This document shows, piece by piece, positions 7,469-16,925 of a DNA stretch of 33,202 bases. The position numbers and the translations under genes are program-made. Source of the stretch: Sulfurimonas sp. (lineage in GTDB: Bacteria; Campylobacterota; Campylobacteria; Campylobacterales; Sulfurimonadaceae); the NCBI GenBank assembly GCA_030949825.1, contig JAUZSC010000021.1, positions 1 to 33,202 on the forward strand. The letters run 5' to 3'. Position 1 is the first letter of the stretch; every line of letters starts with the position of its first letter. The notes under the pieces were generated by a model, which saw nothing but the letters and a program-made list of their open reading frames with translations, searched no databases and was not told the origin of the DNA.

Positions 7469-9115
7469 CTATAAAACTTCATCAATATACTTTTGCACTT
7501 GAACTTTGGTGATGCTCTCTCTTTCATGGAGTACTTTTTCTACTTTACTCATCACTGTTTTCATAGATGCTATAAGCTCTTTAGATTCTTTATAGAGTCT
7601 ATTCATTAAAATCTCTTCTTCATTTTGGGATATAAGGAGTGTTCTTCCCATTCCATAGTCTTTAAGCATCTTAGAAACTAAGTCTTTAGCTTCATCTAAA
7701 TCTCTTTTTGCATTACTTGAATGTTCTTTATAAGCAATATCACAGGCTACTATTCCCGCCAAAAGCATTTTTACATGCGATTCTAGTTCATGCTTGATGA
7801 GTGCTTCATCTACTACAGGTGTGAGTGTTTCATTTGAGAGCATTAACTTTTCAAAGGCTAAATCGAAGTAAGTAGCACTCACAACCTTCCCTGCTTGGTA
7901 GCTTACTCGGTATCTTTTTTGTTCATCATTTAAGATTTTAAGTTTTTTCTTTCCAAACATCACCTTATCTTTTACTTGGTGAAAATGTTCTATCGTTACA
8001 TGAAAATCATGCTGTCTCAAAGAAATAAGCGCCGCTTCATTTACGAGTGCAGCTAAAGATGCACCGCTAAATCCCACTGTCATATTTGCAACAGCTTTTA
8101 CATCCACTTCACTTGGTACTTTTATAAGGTACTTGGAAATAATAGACTGTCTTTCACGCTTTGTTGGAAGTTCTACAAAAATTCTTCTATCAAATCTACC
8201 TGCACGAAGCAGAGCGGAATCGAGTACTTCTATTTTATTTGTTGCAGCAACTACTATCACTCCAGTTGAGCCTTCAAAACCGTCCATTTCAGTGAGTAGT
8301 TGGTTTAAAGTAGCTTCTCGCTCATCATTTCTTTGTCCTTCTCTTTTTTTACCAACAGCATCTATCTCATCAATGAAAATAATAGAAGGAGAATTATTTT
8401 TAGCTGCCACAAACAAATCATGAACGCGTTTAGCACCCATACCTACATAAATCTGAACAAATGAAGCACCACTTTGGTAAAAAAATGGAACACCAGCTTC
8501 ATGTGCAACAGCTTTTGCAATCATCGTTTTACCAACACCAGGAGGTCCTACTAAAAGTACACCTCTTGGCATTCTCGCACCAAAGTTTTTATACTTCTTA
8601 GGGTTTTTCATAAAGTCTATTATTTCTTCAAGTTCTATTTTTACATCTGAGATGCCACCAATATCAGAAAAACTAACATCACTTGTAGTAGGTTCTATTT
8701 TTGCTGTTAATTCATCGGCAATATTTTTAGGAACTGCCTTAGTATTTGACATATAAAAAGGTTCATCTCTTTTTTGCCACCATCGGTATGCTACAGAGCC
8801 TAATCCTAAAAATAAAATTGTAAAAAGTATATATACAAGTATGTTTGACCTTGCGCCAACTTCTACTTTATACTTTAAAAACATTCTTGGGCTAACTTGC
8901 GATGATGCTATTTTAAAGATATCATCCTTAGTTTTTAAATATACATAATCTTTTGTAGCAACAACATGTTGTACTGAATTATTATTTAAAATTCTATTTG
9001 CCTCACTCAATGTAATCTGATTTGAAGTATCTCTTAAAATCGCAAAAAGCACTAAGGCTATTACGAGAAATGCCGATACATACAGTGCAATTCTATTTGT
9101 TTTAGAGCTTGGCAT
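7469..9115 (-). CDS. FtsH-like AAA+ protein with a degenerate (protease-dead) M41 domain
   Basis: A membrane-anchored AAA+ protein. A hydrophobic segment at 8-27 and another at about 92-110 flank a small periplasmic loop. The ATPase has Walker A GPPGVGKT (190-197), pore loop FVQIYVGMG (219-227), Walker B IFIDEID (246-252) and arginine-finger region LRAGRFDRR (303-311). In the peptidase domain the zinc motif HEAGH is replaced by YQAGK (406-410), losing both His ligands and the catalytic Glu. The later Asp ligand region (RDLDEAKDLVSKMLKDYGMG, Asp472) is still recognisable. So the motor should work but not the zinc protease. It overlaps mtaB by 14 bases. The neighbourhood matches HP0283-HP0286 of H. 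pylori as I recall it, which argues for a conserved role as an unfoldase or membrane chaperone. Confidence 0.9.
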   Translation of the reverse strand: MPSSKTNRIALYVSAFLVIALVLFAILRDTSNQITLSEANRILNNNSVQHVVATKDYVYLKTKDDIFKIASSQVSPRMFLKYKVEVGARSNILVYILFTILFLGLGSVAYRWWQKRDEPFYMSNTKAVPKNIADELTAKIEPTTSDVSFSDIGGISDVKIELEEIIDFMKNPKKYKNFGARMPRGVLLVGPPGVGKTMIAKAVAHEAGVPFFYQSGASFVQIYVGMGAKRVHDLFVAAKNNSPSIIFIDEIDAVGKKREGQRNDEREATLNQLLTEMDGFEGSTGVIVVAATNKIEVLDSALLRAGRFDRRIFVELPTKRERQSIISKYLIKVPSEVDVKAVANMTVGFSGASLAALVNEAALISLRQHDFHVTIEHFHQVKDKVMFGKKKLKILNDEQKRYRVSYQAGKVVSATYFDLAFEKLMLSNETLTPVVDEALIKHELESHVKMLLAGIVACDIAYKEHSSNAKRDLDEAKDLVSKMLKDYGMGRTLLISQNEEEILMNRLYKESKELIASMKTVMSKVEKVLHERESITKVQVQKYIDEVL

Positions 9116-10349
9116 AGTTATTTTCCTCTCTTACTTCATAGTCTTTAATTGTTATCCAGTTTCCATGTAAGTCTTCTTTAGATTCTATGAGTATTTTGTT
9201 GAAATGTTGATCATAACCAACAAATAAACCATCTTTTTCACTCTCAACAAGAACTTCAAGTTCACCAGTATAGGCCTTTCTAAAAGCATAGTTTTTTTCT
9301 TTTATAAGAGACTCTATCTCATGCAAACGCTGTTTTGCAAGTTTACCATTAACCTCTGGTTTCATAGTAGCCGATGGCGTTCCATCTCTTTTAGAATAAC
9401 TAAAGGCATGTAAATGTGTTAAAGGCAAGTCTTTAGCATTACTCATTGCTTCTTCCCACAAGTCTTCACTCTCACCAGGATGCCCTGTTATAAAATCGGT
9501 TCCAATAGCAAAACCTTTACTCTGTAAAAGTTCAAAAAGTTCTTTATCTTGTTTATATACATTTCTTCTATTCATATTTTTTAACATTTTTGGCGATGTA
9601 TGTTGCAAAGCAATGTGTAGATGCTTTTCTAACCATGGTTCATCTAAAAGTTCTAAAAATTCCTCCGTAACTTGAATAGGCTCTACACTTCCTAGTCTAA
9701 TTCTACGAACACCACGAATAGCGGATATATGCTTCATAAGTTTTGCGAGTGATGTCGAAGTATCTTGCCCATAACTTCCTAAATTTGTTCCAGTTAAAAT
9801 AAATTCTCCAAAACCATTTAAAGCAAGTCTTGCAACTTGTTCTAAAATTCGGCTCTCATCCATACTTCTAGCATCTCCCCTAACAAAGGGGATAATGCAA
9901 TATGAGCATCTGAAGTTACAGCCCTCTTGAATCTTAATAAAGGCCCTACTCTTTCCAACAAAATCATCCACTACACTTTCATCTATATGGTTTAAATCAC
10001 CTGGATTGTAAAAAGGTTTTTCTGTCTTTAAAAGCCTGTCAATTTTACCTTTTTCACTTTGTCCAAAAACACCATGCACTCTTTTTTCTTCTAAAAGTTT
10101 TTCACCCTTAGTATGCGCGCCACAGCCTGTTAAAAAAACTTTTGCCTTGGATGTCTTTTCAATATGAGAAATATAAGAACGGACATTCGTATCTGCACCA
10201 TTAGTGACCGTGCATGAGTTTATGACAATAGAGTCAGCTTCATCCTCATTCTCTGTTATATCGTAGTCTTTCATTGTGCTCATCATAACCTGTGAGTCAT
10301 AAAGGTTTGTACGACAACCAAAGGTTTTAAAAAAAACTTTTTTCTTCAT
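9102..10349 (-). CDS. mtaB: MtaB-like tRNA methylthiotransferase (radical SAM)
   Basis: A MiaB/RimO-family enzyme that adds a methylthio group to modified A37 of tRNA (ms2t6A type) using two iron-sulfur clusters. The N-terminal cluster cysteines are C12 (FGCRTN), C46 (NSCTVTN) and C76 (LTGCG). The radical SAM site is C144-x3-C148-x2-C151 (EGCNFRCSYCIIPFVRG). A TRAM-like beta domain ends the protein (about 355-410). GCRTN rather than GCQMN is typical of MtaB rather than MiaB. It starts directly after the MscS stop and overlaps the FtsH-like gene, so all are translated from one message. Confidence 0.9.
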   Translation of the reverse strand: MKKKVFFKTFGCRTNLYDSQVMMSTMKDYDITENEDEADSIVINSCTVTNGADTNVRSYISHIEKTSKAKVFLTGCGAHTKGEKLLEEKRVHGVFGQSEKGKIDRLLKTEKPFYNPGDLNHIDESVVDDFVGKSRAFIKIQEGCNFRCSYCIIPFVRGDARSMDESRILEQVARLALNGFGEFILTGTNLGSYGQDTSTSLAKLMKHISAIRGVRRIRLGSVEPIQVTEEFLELLDEPWLEKHLHIALQHTSPKMLKNMNRRNVYKQDKELFELLQSKGFAIGTDFITGHPGESEDLWEEAMSNAKDLPLTHLHAFSYSKRDGTPSATMKPEVNGKLAKQRLHEIESLIKEKNYAFRKAYTGELEVLVESEKDGLFVGYDQHFNKILIESKEDLHGNWITIKDYEVREENNYAKL

Positions 10350-11953
10350 CTATACCGTCTCTATATGTAATTTTTGCGTTGGGTACGCTATTGTAATGTC
10401 ATCAGCTTTGTTAAAAAGTTCTACAATTTCCAACGATATAACACTTCTGAGTGTTAAAGTCGCATAAGCATTTGTTAAATACCAAGCATCTATACTCACC
10501 CCATTAGGTTCTATAGAAGAAAAAATTCTAGGTTCAACATTTGTATTTTTTAAACTGTACTGATTTCTAAGTTTGTTGAGTTGTTTTCTTGTAATATCCG
10601 TATAACCTTTTGAATACTTTTTAGCTACTTCTTTTGCAATATGCATTGCTTTTTTATGATTTGAATCAAAACTCACGGTAATCTTAACACCATCCCACAC
10701 TGTTTTTAAACTCGAATGCGTATAATTTGAAATCATGCGTGTAAATACATAGTTGTTAGGAATAAAAATGATTCTTCCAGCTCGTCTATTGTCCACTACT
10801 GATGTCAAGGTAATATCTTCCATAAGTGTCATACGAAGCAAAGAAATGTCCATTACATCACCTACATATTTAATCCCATCCATATCTACACGGATTCTAT
10901 CTCCAACATGAATACTTCCACCAAAAACAATTACAAGCCAGCCTAAGATACTCATAAACCAGTCTTTCATCGCAATCGCGATACCCGCAGATGCAAAACC
11001 TAAAATGGTTACAAGGTAGCTAACATTTTCAATATAGTTTATAAAAATGAGTAATACAATAAAAGAAACATTTGCAAAGTTAATAATTTTATTTGCCATA
11101 TAAAAGCGTTCATTATCTGTTATGTACTTTTTAACAATCAGTTTCAATAAAAAGAAGAAAAGGAAAATAACAAAAATAATGATTCCAATATTTATAAGTC
11201 TGTATGTTTGCTTTTCAATATCTTTGTTTATATTTATTTCTAAAATTTCTAGTCTATCTTCATAGACTTCAGAAGTAACAGTCATTGTGTCAAGTGCTGT
11301 TTCAAATCTTTTGAGTTGTTTTTGTTTTAGTTGTGCATTATTTAAATATTTTTTTTTCTTTATCTATTTTACTAATTTGTTTATAAATGACATTTTCTTT
11401 TCGTAGTAAAATAATGAGTTCAGAAAGTTCTTGTTTTTTTGCTTTATAGTCATTTGCATACGAATTTTGTGTCTTAATTAAGGAAAGTCCTGTAAATATT
11501 TCTAAGGGATTTGAAATCTCAGGATTTTCGTCTATTTCAGGAGGTGTTAGTAACCTTGAAAAGGGAGCACTACCTCTTTCTTTTAGCTTTTCTATTTGTG
11601 ATGCTAGAATTTTTTCTTTTGAAATAAGTGCATTTAATTCGTCTAAGTCTTCAATTGATTTACCGTTTTTTTTCTAGAAATGTAATTCTTTTTTTAATTT
11701 TATCAATTCGTGCCCTAATATCTAATGAAGTCATATAAGAAGCATAACTTTTCATCCACACTTTTTCTTTTGCAATTTTTTCTTCAATCGCATCAAGCTT
11801 TAAAAGTGCTTTATCAATTTTAGATATTCTTAATTCTTCTTTGAGTCGCTCTTGTTTTATTTTTATCTCTTGGAGTTGTATGTCATCAACTGCTACATTG
11901 TTTTGGGCTAACAAAGATACAGATATAAATAAAAAAGATAAAAGTTTAGACAT
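10350..11953 (-). CDS. Long MscS-family mechanosensitive channel, two frameshifts
   Basis: An MscS-type channel with a periplasmic coiled-coil N-terminus. The 5' piece (11660-11953) has a signal peptide and a helical, charged segment; the frame then breaks in T8 at 11666-11673. With one base fewer it continues as NGKSIEDLDELNALISKEK and on through a second coiled stretch to KIDKEKK. There T9 at 11349-11357 again has one base too many, and then joins the 311-aa piece. That piece holds transmembrane helices, the pore helix VTILGFASAGIAIAMKDW with WLVIVFGGSIHVGDRIRV, and the cytoplasmic beta domain. The reconstructed length is 533 aa, close to the 530 aa I recall for HP0284. Its ATG overlaps the aroB stop. 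Confidence 0.85.
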
Positions 11954-13002
11954 TATTTTTCTCCCATCTCGTTTAAAACTTCCATAATTAGACTTTTTTC
12001 ACAAGTATCTGTTATTTTCACATCACCTAATCCTACTGGCAAAATAAATGTAATCGCTGCATCAGAACTTTTTTTATCTAGAAAAAATGTTTCATAAAAT
12101 GCATCTGTATCTTTAATACTATACTCTGTTGGAAGATTATACTTTTTCAACAATGCTTTTACACGATTTACTTCATGTTCACTCATAAGATTCATCTTTA
12201 AAGATGTTACATTTGCCATAACCATACCTATGGCTACAGCTTCTCCATGTAAATAAGTTTTATATTTTGTTTGATTTTCAATAACATGACCAAAAGTATG
12301 TCCGTAGTTAAGCGCAGCCCTTATTCCATGCTCTTTTTCATCTTGAGCGACTACATTTGCTTTTGTTTGTACTGCTCTTTTGATGCATTCCCTTAAAATG
12401 TCAGCCTTACTCAAGTCAGCAGTTTCTAAAAATGTGAAAAACTCTTCATTAAATGTAACTGCCATTTTAACAATCTCAGCGACACCAGCAGCAAATTCAC
12501 GCTTAGGTAATGTTTTTAAAAAATCAGGATCAATATAGACAGCCTTAGGCTGATGAAATGATCCAATAAGATTTTTACCATGTTTATTATTCATCCCTGT
12601 CTTCCCACCCACACTTGCATCTACCTGAGAAAGTAAAGTTGTAGGTATTTGAACAAAATCAATTCCACGCTGATAAATACTCGAAGCATATCCCGTCATA
12701 TCACCAATAACACCACCACCAAAGGCGATTAACATTGACCTACGATTAAAACGATGCTTAAACATAGATTCTAAGATTATGTCTATGCTTTCTTGATTTT
12801 TGTACGCTTCACCATCAGGAACAGTTATCACATAAAGTTCTTTTGCTGTTATTTTTGTTTTTAAAAACTCTAGATGCAGTTTCGCTATTGTTGGGTTTGT
12901 TACTATAGCTACTTTTGTATCAAAATGTATACTTGGAAGACTATCTATTGTGATGTCATATGAATTATCTATTACTTTTTTAAGGGCTATGTTTACAGTC
13001 AT
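11953..13002 (-). CDS. aroB: 3-dehydroquinate synthase AroB
   Basis: Converts DAHP to 3-dehydroquinate, the second step of the shikimate pathway, using NAD and a divalent metal. The NAD-binding and core motif GGGVIGDMTGYASSIYQRG is near residues 94-112, PTTLLSQVDASVGGKTGMN follows, and the metal-ligand region NYGHTFGHVIE is near 232-242. Its 349-aa length is normal. It is the first gene of the group aroB-MscS-mtaB-FtsH-like. A 10-base inverted repeat (ATTATATATC at 13001-13010 and its complement at 13024-13033) includes the start codon and could form a weak hairpin in the leader. Confidence 0.96.
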   Translation of the reverse strand: MTVNIALKKVIDNSYDITIDSLPSIHFDTKVAIVTNPTIAKLHLEFLKTKITAKELYVITVPDGEAYKNQESIDIILESMFKHRFNRRSMLIAFGGGVIGDMTGYASSIYQRGIDFVQIPTTLLSQVDASVGGKTGMNNKHGKNLIGSFHQPKAVYIDPDFLKTLPKREFAAGVAEIVKMAVTFNEEFFTFLETADLSKADILRECIKRAVQTKANVVAQDEKEHGIRAALNYGHTFGHVIENQTKYKTYLHGEAVAIGMVMANVTSLKMNLMSEHEVNRVKALLKKYNLPTEYSIKDTDAFYETFFLDKKSSDAAITFILPVGLGDVKITDTCEKSLIMEVLNEMGEK

Positions 13003-13068
13003 TATATATCCAAAATTTAATTAGATATATAATACTCAATTTAAACTAAGGAACCCCTAAAAGATGAG

Positions 13069-14475
13069 TTATAACTGAACAGGAATAAATATCTGATGAT
13101 AATCGTCAAGCTTATGGTATAAAAGTTCATTGTCAGTTGAGAACAATGAGAGGATTCTTCTTTTTGTTAGCTTATGCGTAAATGGCAAAATTTGAATAAA
13201 GTTTTCTTTTTGTTTTAAAGTTCTTATTGGGTTTTCATTTTCTTTAAAAATTTTAATAGACTTAGAAAATATAGTCGATAGGTTATAATAATGCTCGACT
13301 ACCTGTTCTTTGTCCTTTTGATGTTCATTAAGATAATTGTACAACTCAATATTAAGACTCAATTGTTCAGAAATATCAAATATATTTGCAGATATTTTCT
13401 CTAAATCACGGTTATCACTCAATATTAAAGAGGCATCTTTAACCTTTGAAAAACTTCTATTTGAAATTTTAAGAACAGGTATATGGGCTTCATAAAACAT
13501 TTTTCTATGATTATGTGAAGAAAATGTTTCTTTAGAAACAATCACTAAACCAACATGATAGGATTTTATATCTTTAAAGAATTTTTCTTTTAGATTTACG
13601 CTGTCGTACTCTATATCTACAATCACATTCAGATCTCGTAAATTTTTAATCTGTTGCAATATGTATATATCACTAGGATTTACTATTTTTACTATCAAGT
13701 CATGATTGAATTTTTTATGTGCAAAAATAGCTCGTCTAACAAACTCTTCGAGGCTTGTATGATTTACTGTGTTCATATCTATGTAAAGGTAAAGGTTTGA
13801 ACCAAAAGGTTCAGGAAATTGCCCTAGTTCTCTTTTAATAGCACGGTATACAGATTTTAATACGATTGGATCACCGACAAGAACTAAAAGATCGTTTGGT
13901 TGAATCATTCGTCTTCGCGATGGCATCACTAATTTTCTATTTCTATAAATAGCAACAATTCTCCAGTTTTTTTGTTCAATCACACCAATATGCCTGTATG
14001 CAAAAGAACTTCCAAATGGAACCATAACTTCCATGATTTCACCCTCACCTATTCCAACATTCTGTGCAATTACTGGGACATTAGGTAAATAGTCTAAAAG
14101 TCTTGAAGAAAGAATTTCTTTTGTATTAACTAAAACAACATTAGCATCTTCATTATCAATATTCCATTTATCAAGGACAATAACACGAAGTTGCTTTTTC
14201 ATCGCTCTAATGTTTTTAATTGTATTTTCAACATCAATTAAATTATCCATAGCGATGACTACTTGTATAAATTCCATTTTTAAAAGATTTGAAAGCTTAT
14301 ATAAACTCGTTGAGTCAAACTCATAAAACTTAAATTTAGCCTGATTTATATCTGTATACTCTCTCGCCTTAGCCTCAACAACATAGTACATATTTTCACT
14401 TGTGTATGTTTGGTTCACTCGTTCAATAAAACGAGAACCAATATTTCCATCACTAATAATTAAAATTTTTTTCAT
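13069..14475 (-). CDS. TrkA-type nucleotide- and ligand-binding protein (COG3400-like)
   Basis: A soluble 468-aa protein with a degenerate Rossmann start (KKILIISDGNIGSRFIERV), similar to TrkA-N. An RCK/TrkA-C domain follows at about 135-215 (IMEVMVPFGSSF...IGVIEQ...IQPNDLLVLVGDP). The C-terminal half resembles a second Rossmann-like unit (HVGLVIVSKETF). Such proteins gate or regulate potassium or other ion transporters, but no transporter is adjacent here. It starts three bases after the SH3 gene stop. The assignment to a COG3400-like family is from memory; the ligand is unknown. Confidence 0.75.
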   Translation of the reverse strand: MKKILIISDGNIGSRFIERVNQTYTSENMYYVVEAKAREYTDINQAKFKFYEFDSTSLYKLSNLLKMEFIQVVIAMDNLIDVENTIKNIRAMKKQLRVIVLDKWNIDNEDANVVLVNTKEILSSRLLDYLPNVPVIAQNVGIGEGEIMEVMVPFGSSFAYRHIGVIEQKNWRIVAIYRNRKLVMPSRRRMIQPNDLLVLVGDPIVLKSVYRAIKRELGQFPEPFGSNLYLYIDMNTVNHTSLEEFVRRAIFAHKKFNHDLIVKIVNPSDIYILQQIKNLRDLNVIVDIEYDSVNLKEKFFKDIKSYHVGLVIVSKETFSSHNHRKMFYEAHIPVLKISNRSFSKVKDASLILSDNRDLEKISANIFDISEQLSLNIELYNYLNEHQKDKEQVVEHYYNLSTIFSKSIKIFKENENPIRTLKQKENFIQILPFTHKLTKRRILSLFSTDNELLYHKLDDYHQIFIPVQL

Positions 14476-14478
14476 TAC

Positions 14479-15079
14479 TTATCTTTTTATTATATTTTCT
14501 TTTTTTATCCAAAGTGATTCTTTAGATTTCTGCCATTGTCTATCAACAAAGAAGCCTGTAATTTTTATCCAATTTTCACTCATTGTATTTGATGTGAATG
14601 ATGATTTTTCTTCCCACTGTGCAATTTTATTTCCATTTATTGAATCATATATACTGGAATTTTTTATTAGCCGAAAACTTGATGCCTTAAATTGTTCTTC
14701 TTTCTCGCTCAAAGGCTTTTTCATCATTAAGATTGGAAAAGGGTTTTCATCTAGACATTCTAGCACTTCTTTTTCTACTAAAACCAAAGTATTTTTATTA
14801 TTTTCTTTGTTTTTTATCAATATATTTATTTTATTTTGTAGATTTTCAATAGCTATATCTTTGGTTTTTAAAATATTCTTCAAGTTATTTACTTCTTTTT
14901 CAAATATTTTATTATTTTTTTCTTTTTTTTAAGGAATCTACTTTATATTCACCTAAAGTATTTTTACAACTTGTATAATCTGCTCGTAGATTTTGAATGT
15001 CATTAACTATATCATCCATAGTATCTAGTTCACTACCGTAAAGAACTATACTAAAGAACATTCCAATTACATACTTCAC
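14479..15079 (-). CDS. Exported coiled-coil/SH3-like protein, frameshifted in an A8 tract
   Basis: A GTG at 15079 overlaps the trmA stop (GTGA) and has AAGGAAT six bases upstream. The protein begins with a signal peptide (MKYVIGMFFSIVLYGS). The frame runs to KVDSLKK and breaks in T8 at 14923-14930. With seven it continues EKNNKIFEKEVNNLKNI into the remaining 134-aa frame, giving 199 aa. The middle is a coiled coil, and the last 65 residues (FRLIKNSSIYDS, ENWIKITGFFV, LWIKKENIIK) have the pattern of a bacterial SH3 domain. It is probably periplasmic and may bind the cell wall (inference). Confidence 0.65.
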
Positions 15080-16191
15080 GCTATATTCCTTGCCACTAAT
15101 TTAACACCCATTTCTACATGATGTGTATAAGGAAACTGATCAAATAAAGCCATACTCACTACATTATGTGTAGTTTTCAGTATATCTAAATCTCGTAACA
15201 AGGTCTCAGGGTTACATGAGATATAAAGTATATGCTCATACCTCGAAGCAAAACGACACGATGCCGCATCCATTCCAGAGCGAGGAGGATCAACAAAGAT
15301 AGCTTTTAAATCATACATATTCATGTCGATTTCCTTCATTCTTCTAAATTCTCTCACCCCATCAAGCGCCTGCACAAATTCTTCTACACTCATGCGAACA
15401 AACTCAATATTGTCCACATCATTAAGCTGCATATTTGCCTTAGCAGCATTAATAGATGACTTTGATATTTCAGTAGCTAGAACTTTTTTAAATTGTCCCG
15501 CAAAGGGAATTGTAAAATTTCCAGCACCACAATAAAGCTCTAGTAAGTCACCTTGGATACCTGAAAAGTTATCCAATGCCCACTCAATCATTTTTTCATT
15601 TACTTTGGCATTGGGTTGTGTGAAACTATTTTCTATATGTTTAGATTTATATTCTTTATTATGTATAGATAAACTTTCTATTATATAGTCCTGACCAACA
15701 ATCACTTTTTGCTTTCTACTTCTACCTATAATGTAAATATTTAATTCTCTGGCTATTTCATTAGCTTTTTCTTGCCAGGCATCACCCAGTTTTCTATGAT
15801 AAAGTAAAGAAACCACAATCTCACCATCACTCGAACTCAAAAAATCGGCTCCAAAGAGTTTAAATCCAATTTCTTTGTTCTTTATAGCTTTTAAAAGTTT
15901 GGGCATTAATGCAGCTATATGTACATTTACTTGAGGACATTCTTCTACAAAAACTACAGTTTTTTTATCTTTATTGTTCATAGCAAAATAAAGTTCATCT
16001 TCTTGGTGCCAAACTTTAAATTCACTTCGAGAACGGTAGTGAGATTCTAAAGATTTTGCTATAAAGAAATCAGCACTAAAAAACTCTTTAAACCGTTCCT
16101 TGTTTAAAAGGATTTTATCATTTAGTTGGGCTTCGTATCCATTCTCAAAAACAATACAAGCACCGCACTCTCCAAAATGTTTACATATCAT
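15076..16191 (-). CDS. trmA: tRNA (uracil-54 C5)-methyltransferase TrmA
   Basis: Makes ribothymidine at U54 in the T loop of tRNA, using S-adenosylmethionine. The SAM-binding motif is LYCGAGNFT at 219-227, followed by DPPRSGMD at 301-308 and the catalytic cysteine in YISCNPETLLRDL (Cys326). A length of 371 aa and the absence of a TRAM domain fit TrmA rather than the rRNA enzymes RlmC/RlmD. Its ATG overlaps the fliP stop by four bases, so a tRNA-modification gene is locked into a motility operon. Confidence 0.93.
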   Translation of the reverse strand: MICKHFGECGACIVFENGYEAQLNDKILLNKERFKEFFSADFFIAKSLESHYRSRSEFKVWHQEDELYFAMNNKDKKTVVFVEECPQVNVHIAALMPKLLKAIKNKEIGFKLFGADFLSSSDGEIVVSLLYHRKLGDAWQEKANEIARELNIYIIGRSRKQKVIVGQDYIIESLSIHNKEYKSKHIENSFTQPNAKVNEKMIEWALDNFSGIQGDLLELYCGAGNFTIPFAGQFKKVLATEISKSSINAAKANMQLNDVDNIEFVRMSVEEFVQALDGVREFRRMKEIDMNMYDLKAIFVDPPRSGMDAASCRFASRYEHILYISCNPETLLRDLDILKTTHNVVSMALFDQFPYTHHVEMGVKLVARNIA

Positions 16192-16925
16192 TTTATACTC
16201 GCTATAAGATTACCTATAAGTAAACTCCAACCATCAATAAGCACAAAAACTAAAATCTTAAAGGGTAAGGCTATCATAATAGGGGGAAGCATCATCATAC
16301 CCATCGACATCAATATAGATGCGACAACCATATCTATAACTAGAAATGGTAAGAAGAGAAGGAAGCCTATCTCAAAAGCTGTCTTAAGTTCACTAATCAC
16401 AAATGCTGGAATTATGATGGATAAAGGCACATCCGCAACTGTAGAAGGGTTTTGCATCTTTCTTATACGAAAAAATAGTGCTAAATCTTTTTCCCTAGTG
16501 TTTCGTATCATAAAGTTTTTAAAAGGTAATGTAGTTTTAGCAAAGGCTTCTTCATAGCCAATTTCTTCTGCGATATAGGGTTTTATTCCACTATCGTATG
16601 CTTTTTGACCTACAGGCTCCATCACAAAAAAAGTTAAAATCATCGCAAGCATTACGAGTAACTGCGTAGGAGGAACTTGTTGGGTACCAAGTGCTTGGCG
16701 TAAAAAACCAAAAACAATTACAAAACGGGTAAAGGTTGTCATAACAAGAACCATACTTGGTGCTAAAAAAAGGAGTGTTAAAAGTACAAGAACATTCAGT
16801 GAGCTTACTAATTGTTCAGGAGTATTAGGAGCTCCTAACTCAAAGTTCATAGTGGGGACAACAACTGATTCTGCTCCAAACAAAGCGCTAACGCTAAGGA
16901 GTAAAAATAAAAGCTTAAGCATCAA
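16188..16925 (-). CDS. fliP: Flagellar export-gate protein FliP
   Basis: Core protein of the flagellar type III export gate (FliPQR). It has a cleavable-looking signal (MMLKLLFLLLSVSALFGA), four strongly hydrophobic segments, and the family's conserved stretches TTFTRFVIVFGFLRQALGTQQ, IIPAFVISELKTAFEIGF and LPFLVIDMVVASILMSMGMMM. At 245 aa it is full length. Start and stop overlap motB upstream and trmA downstream by four bases each. Confidence 0.96.
   Translation of the reverse strand: MMLKLLFLLLSVSALFGAESVVVPTMNFELGAPNTPEQLVSSLNVLVLLTLLFLAPSMVLVMTTFTRFVIVFGFLRQALGTQQVPPTQLLVMLAMILTFFVMEPVGQKAYDSGIKPYIAEEIGYEEAFAKTTLPFKNFMIRNTREKDLALFFRIRKMQNPSTVADVPLSIIIPAFVISELKTAFEIGFLLFLPFLVIDMVVASILMSMGMMMLPPIMIALPFKILVFVLIDGWSLLIGNLIASIK

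Noticed and set aside
13001..13033. Terminator at the inverted repeat in front of aroB
   Set aside because: The arms are entirely A/T apart from one C/G pair and include the aroB start codon, so a terminator is unlikely; a weak leader hairpin is possible at best.
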